From Methylicorpusculum oleiharenae (GTDB lineage: Bacteria > Pseudomonadota > Gammaproteobacteria > Methylococcales > Methylomonadaceae): a stretch of 64,000 nucleotides of DNA. The notes beneath the pieces were generated by a model. It was not told the origin of the DNA. It searched no databases and was given only the letters and a program-made list of their open reading frames with translations. Below, piece by piece: positions 1 to 8,332 of this stretch; the stretch's first letter is position 1; each line of letters opens with the position of its first letter. The stretch is from positions 310,001-374,000 of the forward strand of contig NZ_WUTY02000001.1 of assembly GCF_009828925.2 (NCBI RefSeq), written 5' to 3'. Made by a program: the position numbers and the translations under genes.

Positions 1-460
1 CCGCTTCCGCATCGCCGAAGCGTTTAACGACCATGATACCAATCGTAAACAGAAAAGGTGCTGTCGCAAATAAATCCATTTGAATAGCGACCGAACGAGC
101 CCAATAACCGTAAGTTTGCTCCAGCACCGGCAAACCCAGGTAGGTCACATTTGGAAAGGCCGTCGCAAGTATCATCGCTCCCAGCCGGTGCCGATCGAAC
201 CTTAAAAGACGACCGATCAATACAATACAAACCATAGCAAAGGCAATAGCTGTTACGCCAAGCAAAGTGTATTGCAAAGACTGCATCCCGATGTTCGCCT
301 GCCATAAGACATCAAGCACCATAGCCGGTAGAAATAAATAGTAAACGACTGTTGTCAGAACAGGCCGCGCTTGCTCCGCAGTCAAACCGCCCGGCTGAAA
401 CAGGCGCCAAGCTCCGCCGCAGGCGATCAGCAAAGCCATTTGAATCAAGGTAGACATCAT
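1..460 (-). CDS. AEC-family (auxin efflux carrier/malate permease-like) transporter, 3' end cut by window
   Basis: Reading the minus strand from an ATG at 460 gives an open frame of about 153 residues that continues past base 1 without a stop. The protein is strongly hydrophobic, with several candidate membrane helices. It carries the motif AFPNVTYLGLPVL, which resembles the conserved N-x-x-(F/Y)-(L/M)-G-L-P segment of AEC permeases, which move organic anions across the inner membrane. Another in-frame ATG lies at 499 (giving MLKYAVSLSTTPD before the first helix), and neither start has a strong ribosome site. The gene is divergent from pyrF. Substrate unknown; family assignment fairly secure, exact start not. 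Confidence 0.7.
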   Translation of the reverse strand, partial: MMSTLIQMALLIACGGAWRLFQPGGLTAEQARPVLTTVVYYLFLPAMVLDVLWQANIGMQSLQYTLLGVTAIAFAMVCIVLIGRLLRFDRHRLGAMILATAFPNVTYLGLPVLEQTYGYWARSVAIQMDLFATAPFLFTIGIMVVKRFGDAEA

Positions 461-575
461 ATCAGGCGTAGTGCTCAACGAAACGGCGTATTTTAACATT
501 CACGCTCAAAACAAGTTCCGGTAATATAGCCTGCTGCATTTTTTCGACTTAACCCTTAGCCCTGAACCAATAGAC

Positions 576-1301
576 ATGACTGATTCTTTTATCTCCAAAA
601 AACCCATACCTACCCGTGAGCGTCTGATAATGGCGCTGGACGTACCCAGCATACCCGAGGCCCAAGCTTTGGTTGAAGAACTGGGCGATGCAGTCGTTTT
701 TTATAAGGTCGGCATGGAATTATTTATGGCCGGCGATTATTTCGGCTTTATCGAATGGCTTAAACAGCGCAATAAAAAGGTCTTTGTCGATTTAAAGTTT
801 TTTGATGTGCCGGCTACGGTGGGACGGGCCATTCGCGCCCTTAGCCAAAAAGGCGTTGATCTGGCGACTATTCACGGCAACGATGCCATTATGGAAGCTG
901 CCGCCAAAGAAAAAGGCTCACTCAAAGTCCTCGCTGTAACCGCTTTAACAAGCCTGGATCGCGGCGATTTAGATGATTTGGGATTTCAATGCGATGTCAG
1001 GGAACTGGTTTTATCACGGGCAAAGCGCGCTTTACAAATAGGCTGCGACGGCATTGTCTCCTCCGGACTTGAAGCCCCAATGTTAAGACAGGAACTGGAT
1101 AATCGTTTATTGATCATCACACCCGGTATCAGGCCCTTAGACAATCGCGAGGAAGATGATCAAAAAAGAGTCGTGAGTGTAGAACAGGCCTTTAGGAATG
1201 GCGCCGATTACATCGTGGTTGGCAGGCCCATTCGAGATGCAGATAACAGACAAGCCATGGCTGAAAAAATTCAGCAGCAAATAGCGGCGCAGTTCAAATA
1301 A
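576..1301 (+). CDS. pyrF: Orotidine 5'-phosphate decarboxylase
   Basis: The 241-residue protein matches the usual size of PyrF, which removes CO2 from OMP to give UMP in the last step of de novo pyrimidine synthesis in the cytoplasm. The signature appears as DLKFFDVPATV at residues 72-82 and contains the D-x-K-x-x-D catalytic array. This is a slightly unusual version of the common DLKLHDIPNTV. The C-terminal phosphate-binding segment VVGRPIRDADNR is also present. The start chosen gives 19 residues before the conserved MALDVPS strand, so translation could begin slightly later. It stands alone, divergent from the AEC transporter. Confidence 0.95.
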   Translation: MTDSFISKKPIPTRERLIMALDVPSIPEAQALVEELGDAVVFYKVGMELFMAGDYFGFIEWLKQRNKKVFVDLKFFDVPATVGRAIRALSQKGVDLATIHGNDAIMEAAAKEKGSLKVLAVTALTSLDRGDLDDLGFQCDVRELVLSRAKRALQIGCDGIVSSGLEAPMLRQELDNRLLIITPGIRPLDNREEDDQKRVVSVEQAFRNGADYIVVGRPIRDADNRQAMAEKIQQQIAAQFK

Positions 1302-1545
1302 CAGAGTTCACTTTAAACACCTAACCTGGATAAAGCACCAGCCGAATCCAGGCGAGGTACACACAAAATTGCGGATGTCCCCTTATTTTGCTGCACCGGT
1401 GTGCCTGCTTTTTATCATCTATACTTCTCGCACTTGTCTTATTGCCCTCGCCGATAAACCACATTCGCGTGGTCAAAACGGCTTATTTCTATTAATCAAT
1501 GTTATTTAACTGATTTTTTTACGTCAAATAACCTGTTTTAATTAA

Positions 1546-1573
1546 TTGACCGCACTGAACTATTGTATATATT
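1546..1573 (+). promoter_or_regulatory. Candidate sigma70 promoter for the TauE/SafE-like gene
   Basis: TTGACC at 1546-1551 and TATATT at 1568-1573 are separated by 16 bases. They lie 27 bases before the ATG at 1600, giving a leader of about 20 bases. The rest of the roughly 300-base gap after pyrF (1302-1599) holds only a 7-bp inverted repeat, CCTGGAT at 1325-1331 with ATCCAGG at 1346-1352, without a T tract. I see no gene there. Confidence 0.5.
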
Positions 1574-1599
1574 TTTTTCTGTGTTAATGTCTTGGGCCT

Positions 1600-2316
1600 A
1601 TGGAATTTCACATATCCTTTACTTCTTCCTATCTCGTGTCATTTTTGATGGGGCTATTAAGCAGCATGCATTGTATCGGCATGTGCGGCTCCATAATCGG
1701 CACATTGACACTCAGCCTGAAACCGGAAATTCGCAACAACAAAACACGGCTTCTTCCCTATGTTTTAAACTATAACCTGGGCCGGATTTTCAGCTATACG
1801 ATAGCGGGTGGATTGGCGGGGGCCGTTCAATTTTTACTGATGCTGCCTTTTGGTGAAGCCATTGCTTACCGCCTGTTTCAGATGCTGTCCGCAGTCATCA
1901 TGATCGGTGCAGGCTTTTACATTGCGGGCTGGTTTCCCCGCTTTGCCTATATTGAAAAAGCAGGTTCACGCTTCTGGAAATTGATAGAACCCTACGGACG
2001 AAAACTGATTCCTGTAAAAACCCGACTGCAGGCTTTCCTGTTCGGAATGGTATGGGGCTGGCTTCCGTGCGGATTAATTTATGCCGCATTGGCTCTAGCA
2101 GCCACTACGGGTGACATCACCCGAAGCGCATTGACCATGCTCTCATTTGGAATAGGGACTTTACCTGCCGTCATCGGTGTCGGTATAATGACCGGCATAC
2201 TGACAAGGTTATCGAGGATGCGGTATTTTAAACAGGCCGTAGGCCTTTTTATGATCATTTTGGCCTTGTTTGCAGCCCTTCCGTGGCTAAACCCCATGCG
2301 TTTACAACACATTTAA
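1600..2316 (+). CDS. Sulfite exporter TauE/SafE-family (UreH/DsbD-like) inner-membrane protein
   Basis: This 238-residue protein is largely hydrophobic with about six predicted membrane helices. It begins with MGLLSSMHCIGMCGSIIG, containing the CxGMCG motif at residues 25-30. That motif is typical of the UreH/DsbD_2-type transmembrane domain often annotated as TauE/SafE family and frequently found near cytochrome oxidase assembly or metal-handling genes. A second conserved block, WGWLPCGLIYAALALAA, repeats the cysteine-in-helix pattern. Both cysteine sites suggest a role in moving a metal or reductant across the membrane, but the substrate cannot be read from sequence. It is followed after 16 bases by the sigma54 activator gene, so the two may be cotranscribed. 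Confidence 0.8.
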   Translation: MEFHISFTSSYLVSFLMGLLSSMHCIGMCGSIIGTLTLSLKPEIRNNKTRLLPYVLNYNLGRIFSYTIAGGLAGAVQFLLMLPFGEAIAYRLFQMLSAVIMIGAGFYIAGWFPRFAYIEKAGSRFWKLIEPYGRKLIPVKTRLQAFLFGMVWGWLPCGLIYAALALAATTGDITRSALTMLSFGIGTLPAVIGVGIMTGILTRLSRMRYFKQAVGLFMIILALFAALPWLNPMRLQHI

Positions 2317-2332
2317 TTAAGTCGAGGTTCCA

Positions 2333-3298
2333 GTGGATCATTTTAATTCTATTATTGGTCAGTCTCCTGCACTCGAATCTTTAATTCGTAGCGCCAAGAT
2401 GGTTTCCGCTACCGATGTCACTATACTTCTCAAAGGAGAAACAGGAACCGGTAAAGAAGTTCTTGCCAAAGCGATTCAAAAAGAAAGCAACCGGGCCAAT
2501 AAACCTTTTATCACCATCAATTGCGGCGCCCTCCCTGAAAGCTTGGTCGAATCCGAATTATTCGGTCATAGAAAAGGAGCCTTCACCGGCGCAACCGGCA
2601 ACAAGCTGGGTATATTCCAGGCAGCTGACGGGGGCACTTTATTTCTGGACGAAATCAATTCCCTGCCTTTGACCATACAAGCCAAATTACTGCGTTTTCT
2701 GGAAACTGGCGAATGTCTGGCGGTCGGCGATACCAAACCTTATTTTGTTGACGTAAGAATCATTGCCGCTACCAACAATGACTTGCTGCAGCAGATTGAA
2801 AGAGGCGATTTCAGACGCGATTTGTATTTCCGCCTGAATGTTGTCCCACTTGACATCCCCCCTCTGTCTCAACGCACCGATGACATTGAAAAACTGATAC
2901 GGCACTTCCTTAATCACTTTTCAGAAACTCACGGCATTACAGCGCCTAAATTTAGCAAACAGGCATTAAAAACTCTGAAAAGCTATTCATGGCCGGGAAA
3001 CATTCGAGAACTACGTAATTTATGCGAACGCCTCAGTATTTTACTGGCAGGAAGAACGATTGAACCGGAAAATTTACCGCATGAATTCAAGCCCAGCACA
3101 CCCACTTTAAGTGAGCCGTCTAATACTGACTTCACGTTGCCTGCAACCGGAATCAAACTGGAAGCCCTGGAACTCGATTTAATCCATCAGGCCTTATCCA
3201 GAACCAATGGCAATCGCAGCAAATCAGCCCGACTATTGGGTATTTCCCGGGACACGCTGCTTTATCGTATTCAAAAACACGGACTGGCTACACATTAA
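2333..3298 (+). CDS. Sigma54-dependent transcriptional activator lacking an N-terminal sensor domain
   Basis: The 321-residue protein starts almost directly with the AAA+ sigma54-interaction domain. Walker A is GETGTGKE at 35-42, the sigma54-contacting loop GAFTGA at 82-87, and Walker B GGTLFLDEI at 100-108. A SWPGNIREL sensor-2/arginine region follows. The last ~45 residues form a Fis-type helix-turn-helix (NGNRSKSARLLGISRDTLLY). There is no receiver, PAS or GAF domain, so the architecture is PspF-like and control would have to come from a partner protein or from expression. The start is a GTG, supported by GAGGT five bases upstream; no suitable ATG gives the conserved N-terminus. It converges on the PP2C gene with 30 bases between stops. 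Confidence 0.9.
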   Translation: MDHFNSIIGQSPALESLIRSAKMVSATDVTILLKGETGTGKEVLAKAIQKESNRANKPFITINCGALPESLVESELFGHRKGAFTGATGNKLGIFQAADGGTLFLDEINSLPLTIQAKLLRFLETGECLAVGDTKPYFVDVRIIAATNNDLLQQIERGDFRRDLYFRLNVVPLDIPPLSQRTDDIEKLIRHFLNHFSETHGITAPKFSKQALKTLKSYSWPGNIRELRNLCERLSILLAGRTIEPENLPHEFKPSTPTLSEPSNTDFTLPATGIKLEALELDLIHQALSRTNGNRSKSARLLGISRDTLLYRIQKHGLATH

Positions 3299-3328
3299 TC
3301 ATCAGGCCAACCAGGACCACGGAAGGTC

Positions 3329-4066
3329 TTACGCTAAATACCTGACCCATTGGACGGTCACATTATCACTCTTTCCTTTCGCTCTCAGCACCGACAAACG
3401 CGCCATCTTGCCCAATTCCACACGTCCGCCGGCAGGCTCTGCCAATTGCAGCCATTCCAGTAGTTTGACGTGTTCCCAAAAGCCATCGGTACATAACACA
3501 AAGGTTTCACCCGGCTCCATCGACGGGTAAAGATTGACTTCAACCGGATGACTTTTCGCAATATTGATACTTCGCGTGAGTTGATTCTGCTCAGGATGCA
3601 AGCCCATCTCTTCTTCTGTAATCTCGCCCTGATCCAGCAATTTCTGTAAAACCGAATGATCCCGGGTGCGCCAAATGACCTTGCGCGGACTCATACGGTA
3701 AACCCGGCTGTCACCACAATGAGCGGTCAAAACAAACCGGTCATTGACAAATAATATGGCGCAGGTCGTGTGCGCTTCATCTGCAGTAGGATCATTACCG
3801 AATAAACGCTTCATTTCATCGATAGCATCTTCTACCCAAGCCGATAACACATCCAATGGAAACGAACGGATGGTATCGGTGTATCGCTCGGCCAATTGCA
3901 TCATAGCCTGACAAAAAAATTGAGCCGCTTTTTCGCCTGATTGATAACCTCCCAAGCCGTCTGCCACTATAAAAAGACCATAGTCTTCGTTAATCTGATG
4001 CGCCATTGCATCTTGATTAGTCTCTCTATCACCGGCAGAAGTTAATTGATAACAAACAAGTTTCAT
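3329..4066 (-). CDS. PP2C-type serine/threonine protein phosphatase
   Basis: From the ATG at 4066 the protein is 245 residues and spans a bare PP2C domain with no extra modules. The metal-binding and catalytic motifs are visible: NQD at 17-19, DGLGGYQSGEKAA from 36, CGDSRVY at 118-124, RTRDHS at 134-139, CTDGFWE from 193 and SDNVTV at 234-239. PP2C enzymes dephosphorylate phospho-Ser/Thr proteins using two Mn/Mg ions. The start lies two bases after the pdxJ stop, so it is the last gene of the mucD-to-pdxJ operon. A TTG at 4081 would lengthen it by five residues inside pdxJ and is less likely. No Hanks-type kinase gene is nearby, so its target is unknown. Confidence 0.9.
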   Translation of the reverse strand: MKLVCYQLTSAGDRETNQDAMAHQINEDYGLFIVADGLGGYQSGEKAAQFFCQAMMQLAERYTDTIRSFPLDVLSAWVEDAIDEMKRLFGNDPTADEAHTTCAILFVNDRFVLTAHCGDSRVYRMSPRKVIWRTRDHSVLQKLLDQGEITEEEMGLHPEQNQLTRSINIAKSHPVEVNLYPSMEPGETFVLCTDGFWEHVKLLEWLQLAEPAGGRVELGKMARLSVLRAKGKSDNVTVQWVRYLA

Positions 4067-4068
4067 AT

Positions 4069-4824
4069 CTATTTCGCACAAATGCTTTCCAAACGAGCCT
4101 GTCTCATCAACTGTTTCATATCAGACACTGACTTGGCTAAACCGGAAAATAAGGCCTGTGCAATCAGCGCATGACCAATGTTCAATTCAACGATTTCAGG
4201 TATTCGACAGATAGCTTCCACATTTGCGAAATTCAAGCCATGACCGGCATTCACCTGAAGACCCACCGAATGGGCATAGGCCGCCGCTTGTTGTATCCTT
4301 GCCAATTCTACAGCCAGTTGTGCTGAATTGCGGGCATCTGCGTAACGGCCGGTATGAAATTCAACAACAGGAGCGCCCGCTTTAACCGCAGCGTCTATCT
4401 GCCTTAGCTCAGGATCTATAAACAACGATACCTCAATGCCCGCCTCACCCAGCACATCACACACTTTTGCCATACTTTGTTGACTGGCGACCACATCCAG
4501 GCCGCCTTCCGTTGTTAATTCCTCTCGCTTTTCCGGAACCAAACAACAAGCGGCCGGTGCAACATCTATTGCTAACGCCACCATTTCATCAGTGACTGCC
4601 ATTTCAAAATTCAAGCGGGTGTGCAGCATCTCACTCAACAAATAAATATCCCTGTCCTGTATATGCCGGCGATCTTCACGAAGATGCGCGGTAATACCAT
4701 CCGCACCGGCCTGCTCTGCTATTAAAGCGGCCTGAACAGGTTCCGGGTATTTTGTTCCCCTCGCCTGTCTTAAAGTTGCCACATGATCGATATTAACGCC
4801 CAGCAAAATATTTGTAATTTTCAT
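4069..4824 (-). CDS. pdxJ: Pyridoxine 5'-phosphate synthase
   Basis: The 251-residue protein has the normal PdxJ length and barrel signatures: [16 protein letters not shown] at the N-terminus, [16 protein letters not shown], the [15 protein letters not shown] segment, and [11 protein letters not shown] near the C-terminus. PdxJ condenses 1-amino-acetone-3-phosphate (from PdxA chemistry) with deoxyxylulose 5-phosphate to form pyridoxine 5'-phosphate, the last ring-forming step of vitamin B6 synthesis. It follows recO by three bases, as in other gammaproteobacteria, and is followed by the PP2C gene. Confidence 0.97.
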   Translation of the reverse strand: MKITNILLGVNIDHVATLRQARGTKYPEPVQAALIAEQAGADGITAHLREDRRHIQDRDIYLLSEMLHTRLNFEMAVTDEMVALAIDVAPAACCLVPEKREELTTEGGLDVVASQQSMAKVCDVLGEAGIEVSLFIDPELRQIDAAVKAGAPVVEFHTGRYADARNSAQLAVELARIQQAAAYAHSVGLQVNAGHGLNFANVEAICRIPEIVELNIGHALIAQALFSGLAKSVSDMKQLMRQARLESICAK

Positions 4825-4827
4825 TCT

Positions 4828-5544
4828 TCACAACTGTTTAATGATTTTAGCAATGGTCTCGCGACTTTTAAGCAACTTGCCTTGCAAATGAAAGTCGATC
4901 ACCATTCTCATGATTTTTTTGGCTTGCATTAACGATTCTTTATCTTTGAACTGACGAGAATGCAAAGCGTGCAAAGTGGCTCCATTGATTTCCCCGTTAA
5001 CCGCTTCCGTCGGCCCCCGCTCAACACTAAAATGGTATTTTCTATCGGCCTCTACCAATTGATGGGTTTGGCTGTCATAGCGAATGTCCAAACCATAGCC
5101 CACCAACTCCAGCAAATTAACCTCAAAACAACGCAGACAACTTTCTACTTCATCGCCATTTTGCAGAGCCAAAAGAGTCTGCTGATAAAGCTCAAATACT
5201 TCAGGATGGGGATCGGATTGATGAAGAAAATGCGTTATGAGTTCGTTGATATAAAATCCGCAAAAAAGCGCTTTACCGTGAAGAGAACTGTCAAAAGCAG
5301 GGAACTGAGGTTCGGCATGGGACAAATAATGTAATTCACCGCGCCCGGCACCGTAGGAAAGCAGTAAAGGAAAAAATGGCCTCAAAATACCGGCCATTTT
5401 CGATTTTGGCTTTCTCAAGCCTCTGGCCAGTATTGAAATCCGGCCAAAATCACGCGTTAAAACGTCCGTAAGTAAACTCGTTTCCCCATAGGGCCAATGC
5501 CGTATTAAAAAGCCTGGCTGCAGAGTGACAAGCCTTTCACTCAT
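4828..5544 (-). CDS. recO: DNA repair and recombination protein RecO
   Basis: The 238-residue protein begins with an OB-fold-like region (QPGFLIRHWPYGETSLLTDVLTRDFGR) and ends with the helical RecO domain, including CLRCFEVNLLELVGYGLDI. RecO works with RecR to load RecA onto SSB-coated single-stranded DNA in gap repair. Its start overlaps the era stop by 8 bases. The rnc-era-recO-pdxJ order is the standard one, which supports the identification despite the low sequence conservation typical of RecO. Confidence 0.95.
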   Translation of the reverse strand: MSERLVTLQPGFLIRHWPYGETSLLTDVLTRDFGRISILARGLRKPKSKMAGILRPFFPLLLSYGAGRGELHYLSHAEPQFPAFDSSLHGKALFCGFYINELITHFLHQSDPHPEVFELYQQTLLALQNGDEVESCLRCFEVNLLELVGYGLDIRYDSQTHQLVEADRKYHFSVERGPTEAVNGEINGATLHALHSRQFKDKESLMQAKKIMRMVIDFHLQGKLLKSRETIAKIIKQL

Positions 5545-6418
5545 TAAATCCTAAGCTCTGTAATGCACGCTCATTATCAGACCAGCCGTGTTTAACCTTG
5601 ACCCAAAGTTGCAGATACACTTTTTGCCCGATCAGGCGCTCAATGTCATGACGCGCATCGGTGCCTATGTTTTTAAGCATTTCACCTTGCTTGCCGATGA
5701 CAATCGATTTTTGAGAGTTCCGTTCAACCCAGATAATGGCGTATATTTTTGACAGGGTGGGATGCTCTTCGTAGCGCTCGATCTCAACTGTGAGCGCATA
5801 AGGCAATTCGTCGCCCAAACGTCGAGTCAATTTTTCCCTGACAATTTCAGCGCATAAAAACCGCTCCGGTCTGTCGGTAATCTGGTCTGCCGGATAGATC
5901 AATTCTCTCTCCGGCAATAATTTCATGATAAGGGATTCCAGCATCTGTAAATTAGTGTTTTTAAGTGCCGATATAGGAACGATATGCTCAAATGGAAAAC
6001 GCGCCTGGGCTTCTGCAAAAAAAGCCAGCATCGTGTCTTTGTCCTTAACCTTATCCACTTTATTGACAGCGAGAATTGCAGGCAAACCGGCTTGTTTTAA
6101 TTTGGCAAAAATAACGTCATCGTATTCCTGCCACGCCAAACCATCGATCAACCAGACCACGACATCAACGCCCGCCAATGTGGATTCTGCTGTTCTGTTC
6201 AGATAACGGTTAAGCGCTTTTTTCTCGTTATTATGCATACCTGGCGTATCCATATAGATAGCCTGACCTTCATCGGTGGTATTGATTCCCAGAATCCGAT
6301 GACGGGTTGTTTGCGGTTTTCTTGAGGTAATGCTGATCTTCTGCCCCAGCAGATGATTCATCAATGTAGATTTTCCAACGTTGGGGCGACCCACTAAAGC
6401 AACATAGCCACAATTCAT
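5537..6418 (-). CDS. era: Ribosome-associated GTPase Era
   Basis: The 293-residue protein has the G1 motif GRPNVGKS at 10-17, the G3 motif DTPGMH, the G4 motif NKVD, and a C-terminal KH-type RNA-binding region ending in WVKVKHGWSDNERALQSLGF. Era is an essential GTPase that binds the 3' end of 16S rRNA during small-subunit maturation. Its ATG overlaps the stop codon of rnc by one base (TAATG), a sign of translational coupling. Confidence 0.98.
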   Translation of the reverse strand: MNCGYVALVGRPNVGKSTLMNHLLGQKISITSRKPQTTRHRILGINTTDEGQAIYMDTPGMHNNEKKALNRYLNRTAESTLAGVDVVVWLIDGLAWQEYDDVIFAKLKQAGLPAILAVNKVDKVKDKDTMLAFFAEAQARFPFEHIVPISALKNTNLQMLESLIMKLLPERELIYPADQITDRPERFLCAEIVREKLTRRLGDELPYALTVEIERYEEHPTLSKIYAIIWVERNSQKSIVIGKQGEMLKNIGTDARHDIERLIGQKVYLQLWVKVKHGWSDNERALQSLGFNE

Positions 6419-7098
6419 TAATTATCTCTCTTTAGCAAGATCAACATTTGCTCTGCGGCATCCTGTTCGGCTCTCTTTCTTGAAACGCCTTTTCCAACTG
6501 AGAATTTATCAGTCAATTCGATAGCGCATTTGACTTTAAACGTTTGCTCATGAGGCAAACCTGACATGGATAAAAGCGTATATTCGGGCAGACTGAGTTT
6601 TTTAGACTGCATCAGTTCCTGTAGCTGAGTTTTAGGATCTTTTTGCCAGTTTTCCAGCGATAGACAAGTAAATTTTTCGTCAAACATGGTCAGAATCCAT
6701 TGTTTGCAGACTTCAATGCCCTGATCTTTAAAAAGAGAACCGATAATTGCTTCAAAAGCATCAGACAAAATGGAATCGCGCCTGAACCCTCCGCTTTTTA
6801 ATTCACCAGTACCTAAAATAAGATAATCACCAATATTATGTTTCCTAGCCACATCGGCCAAAGAACACTGATTCACAAGGCTGGCCCTGAGCCTGCTTAG
6901 CACGCCTTCACTGGCCTCGGGAAAAATCTCATGCAGCTTTTCGGCAATGACAAAACCTAAAATGGCGTCACCCAAAAACTCTAATCGTTCATTATTTCTC
7001 GCACCTACACTTCGATGCGTCAGCGCCATGACAAATAACTGGGGGTCATTAAATTTAAGGCCCAGTTTCTTACAAAGCACTTCCGGGTTTTTTATCAC
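6418..7098 (-). CDS. rnc: Ribonuclease III
   Basis: The 226-residue enzyme carries the RNase III signature NERLEFLGDAILGFVIAEKL and a C-terminal double-stranded-RNA-binding domain (DPKTQLQELMQSKKLSLPEY to RKRAEQDAAEQML). It cuts double-stranded RNA during rRNA maturation and mRNA turnover. It overlaps the preceding DUF4845 gene by four bases and era by one, inside the lepB-rnc-era-recO operon. Confidence 0.98.
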   Translation of the reverse strand: MIKNPEVLCKKLGLKFNDPQLFVMALTHRSVGARNNERLEFLGDAILGFVIAEKLHEIFPEASEGVLSRLRASLVNQCSLADVARKHNIGDYLILGTGELKSGGFRRDSILSDAFEAIIGSLFKDQGIEVCKQWILTMFDEKFTCLSLENWQKDPKTQLQELMQSKKLSLPEYTLLSMSGLPHEQTFKVKCAIELTDKFSVGKGVSRKRAEQDAAEQMLILLKRDN

Positions 7099-7472
7099 TC
7101 CTGCCCTACCTCAATAATTTCATAAAAATTTACCAGCACACTCAAATTGCCGACGATGGGCTTAACGACTTCATATTCGATTTCAACTTTCAAATAGCCG
7201 CCACGGCGCGTTACCTTGACATTGTCTTTAGTGATATCCGTGACGTAATTCATGTTGAAGCGCTTTTCCAGAGAACTCCATACCTCTTCCCGGGTCACCG
7301 TCTCAATATTTTCCATCTGCTCTACCCCTGTCAAAGCACTTTTCACTTTGCTGTGGTCGATATATATTGGCGCGATTTTTAAAACCAGCAACGTAATAAA
7401 GGCAATAAAACCCAGCAACAGTGTCAAGGTTATTAAGGTCAGACCGCTTTCGCGATTAGATGACAAGCTCAT
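7095..7472 (-). CDS. DUF4845 membrane-anchored small protein
   Basis: This 125-residue protein has one N-terminal membrane helix at about residues 12-30 (LITLTLLLGFIAFITLLVLK) followed by a ~90-residue extracytoplasmic region. A gene of this family (DUF4845) sits between lepB and rnc in Pseudomonas and relatives, so position and topology both support the call. Function is not established. It starts 41 bases after the lepB stop and overlaps rnc by four bases. Confidence 0.85.
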   Translation of the reverse strand: MSLSSNRESGLTLITLTLLLGFIAFITLLVLKIAPIYIDHSKVKSALTGVEQMENIETVTREEVWSSLEKRFNMNYVTDITKDNVKVTRRGGYLKVEIEYEVVKPIVGNLSVLVNFYEIIEVGQE

Positions 7473-7513
7473 TAGAAAACTCCTGAGTCAGATTCGAACT
7501 CATTAAGTGTAGT

Positions 7514-8290
7514 TTACTTAAGCAAGGTGCCAATTCGGTCAAAGCCAATCCCTTTATTCTGCCAATCCCAACTCATCCATATAAAAAAGGCCTTGCCAAC
7601 CAGATTGTCCTCGGGAACCGTGCCCCAATAACGGCTATCGTTACTGTTATCGCGATTGTCACCCATGACGAAGAAGTGCCCGTTCGGCACGACATAAACA
7701 CCTTCCACCGAAGGCGCGCCATTATGTATCAGAATACTGTGCTCAACCCCTTGAAGATCTTCCTGGAAATGTTCAGCACCGGTCATTGACTGGCCTTGAC
7801 CGACGCCGTGGTACATACCCAAGGAAACTCGCTGAACCGGCGAGCCGTTGACATAAAGATTTTTATTGTAATAAGCGATTTTATCACCCGGCAAACCGAT
7901 GATCCGTTTGATGTAATCGACAGTCGGCTCTTTTGGGTACCTGAAGACAACAACATCTCCTCTTTCAGGCTGATTCATGTCAATGACTTTGGTATTGATG
8001 ACAGGCAAACGAACACCGTACGTAAACTTGTTCACCAAAATAAAGTCGCCAATTAACAAGGTCGGCATCATGGAACCTGATGGAATTCTAAAAGGCTCCA
8101 CTAAAAATGAACGCAACACCAAAACGATCAATACGATAGGAAAAAAAGATCGTGCATATTCGACAATCAGAGGTTCGTTTTCAGGAGTCGGCTCTTTATG
8201 TGTGTATTTGAGCAGTAAAAGATAACCGCCCCAGATAACACCTGTTACAACCGTTGCCATCAGCAAAAAAAAAGAGAAATCAAAATCCAT
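7514..8290 (-). CDS. lepB: Signal peptidase I
   Basis: The 258-residue inner-membrane protease has two N-terminal membrane segments (about 6-27 and 46-63). The catalytic Ser is S73 in PSGSMMPTLLIGD and the general-base Lys is K128 in DYIKRIIGLPGD. The box-E signature GDNRDNSNDSRYWGTVP follows. It cleaves signal peptides from exported proteins on the periplasmic side of the membrane. The lepA-lepB order with a 42-base gap is conserved. Likely clients in this window include the MucD protease, RseB, the PhnD-like proteins and the metalloprotease. Confidence 0.98.
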   Translation of the reverse strand: MDFDFSFFLLMATVVTGVIWGGYLLLLKYTHKEPTPENEPLIVEYARSFFPIVLIVLVLRSFLVEPFRIPSGSMMPTLLIGDFILVNKFTYGVRLPVINTKVIDMNQPERGDVVVFRYPKEPTVDYIKRIIGLPGDKIAYYNKNLYVNGSPVQRVSLGMYHGVGQGQSMTGAEHFQEDLQGVEHSILIHNGAPSVEGVYVVPNGHFFVMGDNRDNSNDSRYWGTVPEDNLVGKAFFIWMSWDWQNKGIGFDRIGTLLK

Positions 8291-8332
8291 GTTTAATTGA
8301 TAGGTGATGTAAAGAAAATGGTTAGGCGGAAA

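Noticed and set aside
24-305. 93-codon minus-strand frame
   Set aside because: It lies in a different frame from the AEC transporter, whose frame (from 460) is hydrophobic, has the family motif and is open to the window edge; this one has no family features.
1302-1599. FNR/Anr-type site before the TauE/SafE-like gene
   Set aside because: Segments such as TTAATCAATG look suggestive but no TTGAT-N4-ATCAA palindrome is present.
1563-1775. 70-codon plus-strand frame
   Set aside because: Overlaps the start of the TauE/SafE-like gene in another frame and has no ribosome site or recognisable motif.
4960-5334. 124-codon plus-strand frame inside recO
   Set aside because: Antisense to recO in a conserved operon; no independent support.
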